A DNA stretch of 64,000 nt from Progne subis subis (lineage: Eukaryota > Chordata > Aves > Passeriformes > Hirundinidae): the NCBI GenBank assembly GCA_022316685.1, contig JAKJHU010000005.1:10580707-10644706 (forward strand), written 5' to 3'. The notes below the pieces were generated by a model that was not told the origin of the DNA, made no database searches, and saw nothing but the letters and a program-made list of their open reading frames with translations. Below are positions 14,001 through 27,055 of the stretch, piece after piece (the first letter of the stretch is position 1; each line of letters begins with the position of its first letter). Both the position numbers and the translations under genes were made by a program.

Positions 14001-16439
14001 CCTGAGAGTCAGAGGGAAAGAGTTACAAGGTACACTGTTGAGGCTGATCTGTACATCCTAGTACATTGTGCTTCCAAAGGGATGTAGAAATCCATTCAGG
14101 CATTTGCGTTTTGCACTAACAAACATCAAATACCCTGTCTACAAGGACGAGAAAAAACATTAAAACAGTTGTATTACTCCTTTCAGACAGAGTCATTAAG
14201 AGAAAAATTTCTGTGCAAGACTGATCTGAAACAGTCTCGACACGAAACACTGCAGGAGCTACAGAGAAAATGAGCCACGATGCCAACAGCCCATAAACAA
14301 CCCCCATGTTACAGCTCTCAGGACCAGAACAAATGGCACCATCTCGTTAGCTCTCAGTGCCTTGCCTCTGCAGGCTGGATGAAGAGCATCCAGGGAAAGA
14401 TTAGGCAAGGCACAGATGAAGTGAGTGGGAAGAAGAAAGCACATTGAAGTATCACCTTATTGCTCTGTTCCTCCAATTACCCGCTCAGTAACTGTGCAGT
14501 ACAGACAAGGCTTTCTGGCAGGAAAAATTTGACTGGAATAAACCCACAGATAGATACCACAGCTCCTGAATCCGTGGATGAGCCCTAGAGGCTCCAAGGA
14601 GAACATCCTTGTTGCCTACCCTCTCCAAAACTCAAGGCAAAGCCTAAAAAGTCCTCATCTGAGCACAGAAATCTGCAGTGTAGCTGTGCACTGCTAGTGA
14701 GAAAAGGAAAACGCAACCAAGAAATGACACAGTGCACCAAGCTGCTTTCTTCTTCCTTCTTTTTGGAAGCTGTATTCTCAGCAGAACGATGCATGAGAAC
14801 CTACTTGAGACAAAAAGGCAAAGGAAAAACAATGCTAATACAACTATACACTGATATCAGAAAAAGAGGGGAGGAAAAAAAAAAGAGATATCTATTACTT
14901 AGGAAATAGCAGCAGAATACAGCTGGAAAACAAAGTAACAAAAGGAGATGGGAGAAAGAAAGGCAAAATAGCACTTAAAATTCACATTATTTTTCTCACA
15001 AAATCTGTCGCTATTATGTACCATCATAAAAATCAAGTCCCCCAAGCAAAGAGCAAAAACAAAGTGTTGCTGGCTTCCAGCATGTATAAAAAACAAGAAT
15101 ACAAAGTGTCTGCAAAAATATTTAAACATTTTAAGGTTATATAAACCCCCCCACATATTTTGTTTACAAAAGGCTGAAATAGCTCAGTAAATATTTACAG
15201 ACCCCTTAGCACAAGTAAGCAGAAATCATTAATTTTAATAGCAAGTTTGCCACAAAGGTTTGAAATGCTTCTAGAAACAGTCCAAAATATTAGACATTTA
15301 AGCTGTGATGGGTTTTATCTGTTTGTTTTATATAACAAATGGATTTATCTTGAAAGACAACTGAAGTCTCCTTCCCCTGTCCTCTTTTTGCTTTTTAATG
15401 CTGCTGCTCACTTATGCAGCATGCAACATTAAAATGCTTATATGCAATTTAACCATTGTCTGCAGTCCTTGTGGCTTGAATAAACTGCCTAGTTAATTAA
15501 TGACATGTCTTTAATGCTATAAAAAGCCTTCACCCATTTTTCCCAGTAATCTGAGTAATTCATCCATCAATGAAAAAAAGGCTTTCAGATCTTCCTCAAC
15601 GACTGTATCTTACAGTGCAATTTTGAGTGGCCCTAGTCATTGTAAGCATTATTTGGTAGTCTCTACAGCCTGAATTGCTGGGAGAAAACAATGCATTTTT
15701 GTATGTTAAGACACAAAAATATATATTTTCCCCTGGCATCCTTAGGGCTCCTGAAAATCCTTAATAGGAACAAGAATTATTCTAATAAAGACCAAAATAA
15801 TTGCTTATATTTTCAAATTTTACAGGCTGTAACCTTTTTCATTTTGTCTTTCCTTCCCCTCATCCATAATAATTATGCCCTTCCCCATACTGCCCGAGCT
15901 GCCCCTTTGTAGCTCCCTTTCATCATTCTGTCAACTCATTAGAAGGACATCTTCAAGATTTTTTTCTTCCATACATCCAGACGTCTGAGAATAATTAAAC
16001 TTGACCAGTGTGACTACCATAACAACAAGGACTGCCCAAATTAAACGTGTTCTTCAGCACCCGAATAAAACCAAAGCAGGAGGATGAGAGGGAGCACAGA
16101 CATCTCGTTTCAGAGCCACAGGCAAACACAGATGTAGGTAAGAAGGCAACAGCAGGGCACACACATTTTCAAACACTTAAAAATTCTATGGTTTTACGCT
16201 GTGTTCTGGAAGCAAGGTAAAGCTACTGTCCTTAATTTCAGCTTAGGAGCTGTTCAGAACACCATTTCCTAAAAAGGTAGTAGCAACTGCAAATCACAGT
16301 TCACAGATGAAAATAGGGGATCCAAAAGCAGACTGTACTAAAGGGGATTTATTAGGAAGAATTCCTGCCAAGAACTAAAGCCACACCAAACCCAAGAACT
16401 CTGAGAGGGAAGCTCATGAAACACCTGATGCCACTGGTA

Positions 16440-16900
16440 ACCATTTGACAGCACTTCTTGTTCACCAGCTCCTACCTCCCCTGAGAGCTGTGGCTACCAC
16501 ACGGCGGCCACGGGCAGGGACGTGTACGGCACCACGTGCCCTGCTAGCACAGGGATGCCACCCAGCCCCATTGCTGGGCCCAGGAACAACAGGCATCCCC
16601 TTCCTCACGTGGAGCTCCGTTCTGGGTCCCGGGCTCCACCCTGATGCACTGCAGGCAGGGGAAGGAGCCGGAGCCTGTCCCTGCCTCCTGCTTGTCACGG
16701 AAAAAAGATGCTGAAGCGTCTCTGTGGTTGCCATGGGAATAGGATGGCGAGTGCTGGGAGCAGGAGTGAGTAACAGCTTAGAAACTGCCTCTCTGCACAG
16801 CTACTGCAAGCTTCAAGAGACTTCTAAAAAGACAACACACAGCGCTCCTGCACCTCGCGTTGTGTTCGATACAACACAATTCATCTGCCGCCGCTCTCAC
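16440..16900. other. GC-rich patch inside the 16-kb intron
   Basis: The sequence is locally much more GC-rich than its surroundings, with a small CpG cluster at about 16501-16535 and two CACGTG-containing sites (near 16531 and 16606). Both strands are open over about 90 codons (16445-16714 plus, 16462-16734 minus), which is expected from GC richness and not evidence of a gene. It could be an internal regulatory patch or an unrecognised GC-rich repeat; no function can be assigned from the sequence. Confidence 0.45.
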
Positions 16901-17290
16901 TGCTTTCTTCCAGCGCATTAAAAGACCCTTCAGTGCACAGGGTATCTGTTCCTAACATGGTGCTGCTTTTCTGTTTCACTGAGAGCATAATTTTGGTGCA
17001 TGAGCATGATGAGGCACAGTCGAGGCTGAACCTTGGAGCCCGTATTTACGCATTTTTAGTACTCGTGCATGTTGCATCGCAATGGGACCACATACAACAT
17101 TTAATGTTGTACCCAGCAGGATGCAAATCAGGTTAGCCTACCTGGTTATATACTTATTTTCAAAGCAAACAGGAAGCAAGCCCGCTGGCAAAGTTCACAC
17201 ATACCTGTACATATACGTGTACCTGTCATGTGCTAGCCAAAGAGAATCCCGTCCAGTCCCTGTATTTCCACAAATAAAAGCTTACAACAG

Positions 17291-17310
17291 GAAAAGGGGA
17301 GGGGGGAAGA
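17291..17310 (+). other. G-rich run (weak quadruplex potential)
   Basis: Plus strand shows runs of four and six G separated by single A within a purine-only stretch just upstream of 17311. Too short to be a confident G-quadruplex. Confidence 0.35.
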
Positions 17311-18061
17311 CCAGAACTGGGCACTTACAGCTGTCAGGAAAGTCTAATAATTTGTACTAGCAGAGATGCATGGAACAAATATAGGTTACTAGCACCTCCT
17401 GGGATATACAGGAATTAAAATATATTAATTCATTTTCATTGAGGGTTTCTTCTACTGGAGAGTGATTTCCCTTTTCAAACACAAAAACAGCAACAAAAAC
17501 AACCCTAGGGAAGTTCAAGGAGTTACACTATTTTGCTCTAAACAAAGGGATAATCAGACCCTCTACAGCTCTCACCTAGTTTTCTGACACTGTCTTTCTC
17601 CATCATAAAGAGAGATAATCTCTTTCATGGCTAAAATACAGGGAGAAAGAGAGGGGAAAGAGTGGCCTGAGGGCAGTGGAAGTTGATTGGAAAATGTCAC
17701 TGCAAGCTCAGTAAATACACAGGAAGGGAGACAAAGCACTGGAAAAATGTTTTGTATGATTTGTGGGTTTAGAAAAATCCTCAATCACTTATTGATATTG
17801 CTTCTAGAATTATAAATAAACCCTTTGGTTAGGTAAGTCAAGCTTTCCTCACTTATGAAATCCTCAATCTGCTTGGTATGTACACTCCCTCTTTGAAAAC
17901 AAGCATGGGACAATGATGTAAAACTGTCTCAAGACAGGATACAGCATTCTGATATTTCAAATTTGTTTTTCATTTCAAACATACTTTTTATACCTAAATG
18001 ATCGCAGGTGAGCCTGCTCACTAGAAAAATACTCCACATGACTGACTCCTAGAGCCTCTTT

Positions 18062-18143
18062 TAGCCCTTAAAAAAACCAACATTTAAAAACTGCAAGGAC
18101 TGTAGCCCTTAAGAAAAACAACATTTAAAAACTGCAAGGAAAG
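18062..18143. repeat. Direct tandem duplication, 2 x 41 bp
   Basis: Both copies begin tagccctta and contain catttaaaaactgcaagga. Copy 1 is 18062-18102 and copy 2 is 18103-18143. They differ at only a few positions, so the duplication looks comparatively recent. Confidence 0.85.
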
Positions 18144-20499
18144 TCCTGCTCCTGAGTAATCCCATCCATCCAAGTCTAACAAGCATGGCACCTTCCTGAG
18201 AGACTGACAGCCCAGACTTATAAAAGCTTCCATTTGTACATTCCCAGGAGCCCAGTGGGGCTCTGTCTCGGTCAGATGTGTGCTCTGGTTATAGGGTACA
18301 GGAGGAGGAAATGCCTGAATGAGCGGGCTTAAAGAACACAGTGATGTGAGAAAACTGACTTCTAGCCCTCTAAAATAAACATGTAGGATTACATTCAAAA
18401 GGCCTATGTATTGAATTAGCTGATGAAGCCCACAGCTCGAAGTCCATACTCAAGATCTGGGTGTGAACTATAGCAGAAATCTGCCAATGACCTTCATGAG
18501 AAGTTCATCTGAGAGCGCTGAGAAAAAGCGCTGCAGTGCTCACTGCGTGTGACTCAGAGTAAGTTTGTCCCCAAAAAACAAGGAGAGCTCAAAAAACCTG
18601 AAAAACAACTGAGCCAAAAGAAGAATGATCACACTCTCTTCCTAAAAGAAAATGCAGAACAATTTTGGCTAGTATTAATAAAACCAGCCGTTAACTTAAT
18701 CAGGGCAGAGTATGCACCAAATCAGTTAAAAGATACAATGATATGCTCAAGTTCAGCAGACTGTAGTGCACCATGGCCACCTTTCTAGCTCTCATCCCAT
18801 CTCTACACATTGGCCACTACCTCAAAGGTGCTTTACTTCCATCACAGTAAGGACACAATCCCAGAGGCCACACACACTGTCAAACAAGATGATGGTGACA
18901 ATACTGCAGCTCCAACCTTTCCTCGTCTACAGAAAGGTGGTGGTAGGAAGATACCTTCCTCTTGCAGAGCTGCCACAGAGCCATCCATAGCAAGGAGTGA
19001 AAGAGGTGACAGCCTGCTGGTGCTGAATATACAGGAGAAAAGATGGGGGAAGCCAGGAGAAGCCAGCAAGATGCATGCAGAAGGGAGTGAAGGAGAAAGT
19101 TAAGAGAACTGAAGAGTGAGGCAAGCAGACAGACTATATACTGAGCAAATTTCTATCAGGACAATAGAAAATTGAGAAAACTGAACAATACAATCCCCCT
19201 GGAAATGTAAATTTTAAAAATAATTGTGTTAAAGGTCATGGGACTGTGGACTGTAATACCTTCCAGGAATACTTCCAATAGCAACCTTCATGGTGCCAGA
19301 GGGATAACAAAAAGAACAGTAGAAAAATTTAAATGTCAACATTTATCTTTCAGTCACTGTACTGACAAACAGAGTACATTAAGCAATAGGGAAGAAGCTG
19401 AAGCTACTCTAGACTAGCATAGTATTCTGTTCTCATTTGCACAAATACCAATCAGGAGAAAATAAAGGTAAGGCAATAAGCTAGTAAGGGTATCCATTTT
19501 CCATAAACACTTATTTATGTGTAATGTATGCAACATCCTTCCTCCCCATCTGCTATTTTTAGTTTGAATTGAGCACAGTCTCTCACCCAGCACCTCTGTG
19601 ATTCATGTTTCCTCGTGCCTCCAGAGGCAAGTACATCTAAATATATTTTAGAAGATCACTTCTTTCCACCAGCTCCGGAGAACAGTACAAAGATCCATCA
19701 CCACTTAACATGCAAACCCTGCAAATCACATAGTTAGGTAGAACTGTGCACAGCAACATCAAGCTCATGGCTGGTTTGGGTCTCTGTTTCAGAGAGTTTG
19801 TCAGCAGCAGAGTCTGTGAGTCAAGCAAGTCATTTTCACATAGCTGGAATTGGCCATTACATTCGAAAGAGTTTATCTGGACACTGAACAAGCGTTTGTT
19901 TCCTGGAATAACCACTTATGGAGCATCCAGATTAGAGTACAAACATATTGGCTAAACTGAATTAAAGGCAGTCAGCCACTCCAAATTAAACACTCAAGTG
20001 AAGAAATTTCCAAATACAGTAGCAACAACTGAGCATCACACAAGTGGGGGAGCCTCATGTTTAAAACATAGGACTGAGAGCTATTAGATCTTAGCTTCCC
20101 CTCCTACTTCTGCTGCTTGTCTCTTCCTCTTGATCTCAAGTAAATTATTTATTGTCAAGATTCACATTTCCCTAGATTCAAAAAGAGGCAGGCAGACTCC
20201 CTGGCTTTAAAAAGCAGTGTTGCAATAATTAATTCATTATTCTTTGCAAAGTATTCTAAAATTATTAGCAGCTGCTGCAGAAATGTATATTATTAGTGCT
20301 ATTATATTCCACTAGCAACTCCCAAAATAACTCTACCTTGGATGAGTTTACAGTATTCTAAATTCAGTGGTACCTTGAGTCTTGAACCAGCATCTTTCCA
20401 CGGCTGTGTAAAATGAAGGAAGGAAAACAATCCAGCTGTGATCCTAACAGGGTTTCTCTCTGCATTATCCTACGCCCATTGTTTCCTTCAGCACTGAAT

Positions 20500-20516
20500 T
20501 ATACACACACACACAA
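20500..20516. repeat. Short CA microsatellite
   Basis: About six CA units (acacacacacacaac) on the plus strand. Confidence 0.75.
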
Positions 20517-21221
20517 CCACAGTGACAGCAAGCATGAGGAAAGAAGGAGTGATCCAGTCAGCTCAGCAGTGACAGGCAAGGGGCCAGTGTAAATCCTGCA
20601 AATGAAACCAGCACCCCAGCTCCAGCCATGCTGCAAATGGTGCTGTGACTACTATCATATAATCCTTTAGAAAAATCTTCTTTACCATTTCTCTAACTGG
20701 CTTTTTCAAAGCTCAGCAAAATTTCTTCTTTTAAATTTTATTTGCATAAGGTTGAGACATCTTTTCAACACGCAATTGCACACACTTGCTTATGAGAACG
20801 CAAGACATAACCGTATCTGCTGCTGGAACTGCTCTTGCTGCAAGTGCAAATGGGACAAATCTACACAGAAATGACCAGTGAGATGTTTAATAGTCCAGGC
20901 TGTATCTCTGCTCAAATGCATTTATAAGATAGCTGTAACAAGTTAAGGGTACAATTAACAGATTCCTGTCTCAAACAACTAATTTTGAGTAAGACTGTAT
21001 GAATCAGGGTGAAAACTGATGACAGGAAACTTGGTACACTATCATATTCACCTAATAAGAACAACAGGATTAATTAAACTTTCATTATCAGTGGGAGCAG
21101 CAGTTTTGATGGAAACTGATCTTAACAAGTGACCATTTTACTTGGCAACGTTTTAAGAGCTGTATTCTGTAGCATACCAATGCTACCCAAGTGACACCCC
21201 TAAATGCCCCATTTTCATTAC

Positions 21222-21383
21222 CTGTTGGTCATCTGGAGTCCATATGCCACAGGTGATCTGACTCTCCAGGTTTATTTCTGAAGACCAGTGTCTTTGTCCG
21301 CTGACTGAACCGACCAGCACAAATCCATCTCTATAGGAGATAAGTGCCTGAGTCCCATCATGGCTCCATGTAAAGTCGCTCAC
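21222..21383 (-). CDS. TULP4: TULP4 coding exon (second visible), WD40 region
   Basis: 162 bp, 54 codons, phase 0 at both ends. The minus strand has acceptor ttaag, then VSDFTWSHDGTQ at the start, CGIWTPDDQQ at the end and donor gtaatg. It holds most of one WD40 blade (VSDFTWSHDG, ALISYRDGFVLVGSVSGQRHW) and the first strand of the next (ESQITCGIWTPDD). The second blade is completed by the next exon, so the exon break cuts through a blade. I noticed no departure from the recalled human protein in this exon, which fits strong conservation of the TULP4 WD40 region. The frame runs on beyond the donor for a few codons; this is intron read-through. Confidence 0.95.
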
Positions 21384-21682
21384 CTTAACATATCAGAGAC
21401 AAGAAAACAGATACATGGGCCATGTAGGATTTTTTTTCCCGTTTTAATAAAAGGCAGCACTGCACAGAATGAGACAGGCCAACTATTAGCCCAGCTGAAG
21501 CTCTGATGTCAAGCCTACTGGAGAAAGCACTGTGCCTGCCAAGTGCCTTTGTGACAGTTCTTGCACATTCCTTTCAATAAAGGAACGTTTCAACTTCTCC
21601 AGTGCTTTTTGAAAGATATAAAGTACCATTCCTTGTGCACTTCATTTGCCCTCTTGACTGCAGAGAAAACATGCACACCAAC
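21384..21682 (-). other. TULP4: TULP4 short intron (299 bp)
   Basis: This GT-AG intron between the first two visible exons runs from gttggt to a ttaag acceptor on the minus strand. It is 299 bp, against neighbours of 16 kb and over 42 kb. It contains a short T-run (plus-strand 21431-21438) and no repeat that I can see. Confidence 0.9.
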
Positions 21683-21811
21683 CTGTGCCCCACGATCGTT
21701 GACAAGCTCCACAGACCATCTGCCTTCGTATTGTATCCAAACGAATATTCCTCCATCCGCATCGCAGGTCGCTAATTTCTGGAATGGCTCATTCCATCTC
21801 ACCAGCACAAC
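21683..21811 (-). CDS. TULP4: TULP4 coding exon (first visible), WD40 region
   Basis: 129 bp, 43 codons, phase 0 at both ends. The minus strand reads a pyrimidine-rich stretch ending ctaag, then the exon starting VVLVRWNEPFQ and ending LVNDRGAQ, then a gttggt donor. It carries a WD40-type strand set: a hydrophobic VVLVRW strand, LATCDADG turn, IFVWIQYEGRW strand with the characteristic W, then SVEL. The matching GH dipeptide of this repeat should sit at the end of the preceding exon, which lies outside the window. The open frame continues past the donor into the intron, so the boundary is set by the splice site and by recalled protein sequence. One likely difference from human is F for Y in NEPFQK (from memory). 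WD40 blades of this type serve protein binding; the specific partner is not known from the sequence. Confidence 0.95.
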
Positions 21812-24800
21812 CTTAGAAGATTACAAACAAAAACAGCATTACCAAAACTGCATGTTGTGCTAACAGCTATTTAACAAGAACCAGTTAAACAGCACTGCCA
21901 AATAAATATCATCACATTCAAACCCTAAAGATGCACAAAATAGCAATTTTCGGCCCAGCATTAGGCGCCTCTCAACAACAGCTGGAATCATTTTGTCACG
22001 GTTATCAGGAAATGTACAATCTCTCACCGTCAGGCCTTTTTGGAAGGCATTGCACACTTTCAATAAAATCACACGGAACACTGGAACACAGGACTCCATT
22101 ACAGAAGCTGCAAACAGGAAGCCCTGCACAGATTATCCAACACTCCCTCAAATGATTCCCCCACTGTAATCTCAGAGACTGTCAGACTCTTCATCAAATC
22201 ATCACCTCTTACTGATTTCAAATAAAGCGGCATGCTCTGCACACAATTTAAATACTCAGATTGAATAGTCATATTCAAAAGAACTCCCGAAAGTCTCAAA
22301 TTATTAAAAAATAGAAAATTCATAGAAAAGTTGCTTTGCTACTGAGTGCAGAAGGAATACAAAGCAGCTTAGATTCTTCTCTCCACGTTAGAGTTATCTG
22401 AGCTTTTCTGGAGAATCTAATCAAGTCTAAACCTACCAAATTGCTCTCTCATTTTTAATTAATAACAATTTAACAATACAGTATTTCTCGAGACCTCAGT
22501 AGGAAACTGAAAAAAGCATGTCATCCTAGTGCCTAAAGCAAAAATCAGCAGTAAAACAATGTATCTTCTGTTAGTGACTTTTTCTTAAAAAACCTTTTTT
22601 CCAAATTAGTTCTATTTCAAAAACATGCAGATGCATATGGGACACTTACATTCACATACAAGTAAATTCCATCCCCCAGCTATTTCAGTGAGACAGAGAG
22701 TATGCAAAGTAAACATATATTAAATACTCAATTAGTAGAGTGTTATTTCAACTACTTAATAAACATCCAGCTGTAATGATACTTTTTCATAGAACTAAAT
22801 AGATAATTAATCATCTAAAAGTGACAGGCAAAATTTTCCTGAAATATATTTTGCTGTTTACAGAGATGGACTGATTCTCCTAAAGATTCCAGTCCCAAGA
22901 TGAGCTCTAAGTGGACAGACCCTCCCCACCTCACAAGGAAATCAGCAGTGGTTTTCAGAACCAGGATATAAATATTCATACCTAAAAACTAAACTTGACA
23001 GCTGAGGGATGATCTTACATGTATTCATTGAGTGCTACACTTATTCAGAGCATCAAGGTCACAACTTAAGAACATGTCTATCAGTGGAGCTCACCAGCCC
23101 AAGCATCACCCCTTGAACCATCAAACAACCACAGGAAAACCATTTCTTTGTTCATATGTAAAGATTATGGGGAGAAGCAAGTATGACAATCATCTCTCTG
23201 CTGTTACACAGCTTAGAAGAATCCCATTCAAGATTCTGCAGAAAAACACTGGCTTCTACTTAATATAACCTTGCAGCTGTACTCTAAGTCACCAGTCCTA
23301 TTTCAAGTTGGGCAAATTATACCATGCCCCTAGATGGATTATATCACACTCAGCTTTTCAAAAAAATTTCTTATGTTGGAAGAGCAGTAAATAAAATATT
23401 CCATTATAGCAAAGCAAGCAGATGTATTTTGTTGGAGGCTTCACTCTATCCCTTCCATCTAAACAAGAATAGCACAGATTTCTCAAAATTTTGTTTTCAT
23501 TTTGGTATAAATCCAATGCACAGAGTCATAATTTCATTTGCCCTGAGGCAAAATGCAGCAGTGATATAAGTGCACTTGCCAGCAATGCCTAACAGTATTA
23601 TGAAAGAAGTGAAGAAAAACATTGAAAAAATCTTTGTCTTTAAAAGCTGGGAGCTGCAAAAGCTAATGATGATGATTAATGAGTGGAAGGTACTTATCAC
23701 CACTAAAACACCAATCCTTAAACACTTAGACACTGCTCACGTTTCACAGATCATATCAAATGAATTTTCCATCATATCAGAATGAATTGCTAGACAAAAT
23801 TTAGGGAAAAAAGAGAATTAGTTGTTCAAGTAACATGAATGCTTCAGCTAACATCATTAAGAATGCTACTACCTGTCTTAAAATTGCCCTGTTTAGTCTG
23901 GCAAAGATTTGAGATAAACACACAATTTTATAGATTAAACACACAAGTTGACTTTGTAATACAAATTATGGGCAAAGTGACAACAGTTACTTTGTTGTGT
24001 TTTGTTTCTTTCCTATTTTAAATAGCAATCTTGTTAAAACTTGAGTATTTTAATTCAGATTCTGTGCAACCTGTCTTTTGTTTAGATTTGACAACACATC
24101 GAAGAGTACCTTTGAATGTAAACAAGATTAACTGGAGCCTCCATCCATCCAGCTCAATTAGATACAAATTAGTAACTTCCAAAAGAAACTTAGTGCTTTA
24201 TAATCAGAAATGAAAGCAAGACAATGGTTCTTCTATGCCTTCTGCTAACAGCCTCATAAGGAAGCAAATCTGTAATTTTAAAATTCAATTCATTTAAACA
24301 TGGAGCAAATGTTATTTTATGAGGTCATTTTAAAGATGATTCTGTAATTTACATTTAACATCTGACTACAGATGCAGAGTCCACAACTGCTTTGAATATT
24401 TCCAATTTCATTTTAGACACTTAACACACTGAAGAAGAGATAAAGAAAGAAAGAATTGCCCTAAGTATTAAGATGACTTTTGACTTTTATGTTGGCTCAA
24501 GTGTAAAGCATATGAAAACATGTCCCATTGATAGCACACTTAAAGAACGCATGAGCTTCAATTACCCCTCTACAAAGAGGAATTTTACTGCTAACCCATA
24601 AATGCAAAGATATCATTACTTTCACTAACAGCTTCAACTCACAGAGGACCCATTTTTACTTCTGCCTTTATGGTCCTCTGCTTTCCACTTAGCATCTTCA
24701 CACAGGTACTGAAGGTCTGAACTGTTTTATCTTGTACCCAAAAGAGCAAGAATGTTGATACACAAAAGTAAGCTGTCTGTGGACCATGTGGTCCACACAG

Positions 24801-24959
24801 CCTTTCTATACTGTCCAATTATTTTTGTTTGTTTGTTGGTTGGTTGTGGGATTTTTTAATTCTATAAAAAATACAAATTGTGGTCATTCTACTCTTGGAA
24901 AAAAAGCATCACAGGTATTCATCAGCTTCTAAACCATTGTCTCACACAGGATATGATCT

Positions 24960-25480
24960 CTCATGAATAAAACTTGGCCTGAGATATTAAGTAAAAGGCC
25001 AACAATTTCCCCCTAAAAAGGATGCTTTCCACAAAGCTATGAGCTTTTGAGTCAGTCTTATGTTTTCTTTTAGCTCCTTTTTATACAAAGAGTAGTGGTA
25101 AAAAATTTGTTTCAGAAGTTCAGTATTCAGAACCTTCAACATCTCTGGTTTAATTGCCAACTCGACGTTTAGGAATTAAATTTAATTAATCCTAAATGTG
25201 CTAGAAATTCTACCCAAGAATTGATTGCATATTTTAATGCTGCTAACAATGTTATTATCTATTTAAGATTTTTGAGTAAGTGCAATTTTGGAGTAGCAAA
25301 TGTTTGATTTATAGTAAATGTGATCTCTTCCCAACAGAAGCCACGTTTGGTAATCTAAATTTATTACATGCTATTGACACTTTTAATAATTTTTTCACAT
25401 TTTCTAACACAATACAAGACCACTAAAATCCAGAGCATTCAGAGAGCTTTTGTTATTCCTAATTTTATTATGATTTTTTG
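24960..25480. other. AT-rich block, possible conserved non-coding element
   Basis: Long AT-rich stretch free of repeats, with many TAATTA-like homeodomain core words and a near-palindrome at 25169-25195 (arms ttagga and tcctaa around an AT core). The texture resembles developmental enhancers, but no comparison could be made, so function is inference. Confidence 0.25.
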
Positions 25481-26602
25481 AAAGAGACAATTAAAAGTAT
25501 GACACCAGTCAGTTTTGCAAGAGCCGAAGTCCTTAATCTAGGATAGCACCCAACAGTCATTACTGAAATCTTATTTCTGTACATACAGTATATAATTGCT
25601 AGAGAAGCAAGGGACAAACATCTACACAAAAAGAAAAGGGGTAAGTAACTAGGGCAATTAGTTCCTAGAGTTCTTTACCAAATTTAGATAGAATTTATTA
25701 TGGATATACTGTAGTGAGTCACAGTGACTCATTTTTTAAAACTCTGATCTTCCATCCATTTTACTGGGGAAAGGCATATGATCTAAAGATAGAGGTCTTC
25801 TCCAGCATTCATTTTCATACATGCTATGAAGATGTGCTTGCAGATAGACTGCCACAGCAATAGAGAGCAGAGAATACTCCATGCCAATGTTTGATTACTT
25901 GCTATACCTGAGGAGCCACGTTCCTGTATCTGGCATGAGCATTTCTGCAATTACATCTTTGCAGAGTGCATAGGATGTGATGCATAACTCCACTGAGCAT
26001 ATGGAATAGCTGGCCTTTGCCTCCCCAGATAAATCATACCACATTTCTAATGCTACTGAGAGTTACTGAAATAGTTCCACCTTCCAAGCAGACAGCACAA
26101 AACCTAACTATTCCCAGGATGGAGTAACAAAGGAGATTAGGCTATTGCCTACAGTAGCAGAGTACAGGACTCGGTCTATACAAAGGTTTCTTTCAATGTT
26201 ATGCTTTTAGGAAAGTACTCAAATTTTTAAAGGAACATATAAAGGTGGAAAGAAAGCATTGACAAAAAGGACTGGACAATCTGCTTGGAATCACTGAGCA
26301 TCACCTATTTGCTCTATCAAGTTGTCCTGTTGTGCAACTCCCTAATAAATACTTTGATCTTTACTCATGGTTACAAGTATGGATAAATATGTGCATAAGT
26401 AGGTGCAACACAGTGGCACACATTACAGTTTATTAATGGCCACAGAGCTGAAAAAAAAGCTGTAAGTGTATTTGTCAAAGAAAAAAGATGGGTGTGCAGT
26501 GGGGAACAGAAATGGAGGACTGAAGTACAAGAACCAGAGAAAACAATGACCATCTTTAATGCTTCTGTATTTCAGTGCCTCTCCCTCCACTGCACAGACA
26601 TA

Positions 26603-26650
26603 CAGCTCCATATATATACACATATGTGTATATACATTAAATACATATGA
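26603..26650. repeat. AT/TG-alternating stretch with inverted symmetry
   Basis: The stretch atatatacacatatgtgta is close to self-complementary on the plus strand. It is a simple repeat without visible coding content. Confidence 0.6.
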
Positions 26651-27055
26651 CATGGGTATGTGCATGAATACACAACCCTATCAGTCCTTGAGGAACCTGT
26701 GCCAGCTTTGTACATTCACTAGTTAACTAACTGAAGTTGGTTAAATGAAGTGGATTTTCGTAACTAAATTGTAGTTTGAAAGTTGGAACAGGCACCCACC
26801 AGAATAAGCAGTAGAGCTGCAGTTAACGAGCTATTGCTTCCCACTATACCTATAACCAATATTTAGTTCTAAATGGTTCTTGCACATGTTCAGTTCAATT
26901 AAACATTTAACTGTCTTTTAAATACTAGTTTGTTGGGTTTTTTTAAATAAAGGTTATCTAAGTTTTCTCTCTCCTAATTTCTCATGCTGCAGATTGTTTG
27001 CAATCGTTCTTACTTTCACCTTCCCTTATGATCTTTATTTTGCACCATTACAACA

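Larger units (their letters stand above)
5221..21221 (-). other. TULP4: TULP4 intron, 16,001 bp
   Basis: GT-AG intron between exons 21222-21383 and 5040-5220. Contents I can name: a decayed CR1-like relic (about 6430-6690), an A/C-rich tract (6802-6858), an 18-base T-run (8031-8048), a GC-rich patch (about 16440-16900), a G-rich run (17291-17310), a 41-bp tandem duplication (18062-18143), a short CA run (about 20502-20514) and an AT-rich block near 15.2-15.5 kb that looks like a conserved non-coding element. The open frames of 60 to 104 codons inside it show no family resemblance or splice structure that I recognise. I see no second gene here. Confidence 0.85.

Noticed and set aside
16445..16734. 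Pair of opposing frames of about 90 codons
   Set aside because: Typical of a GC-rich patch; neither peptide resembles the missing TULP4 N-terminus or any family I know.
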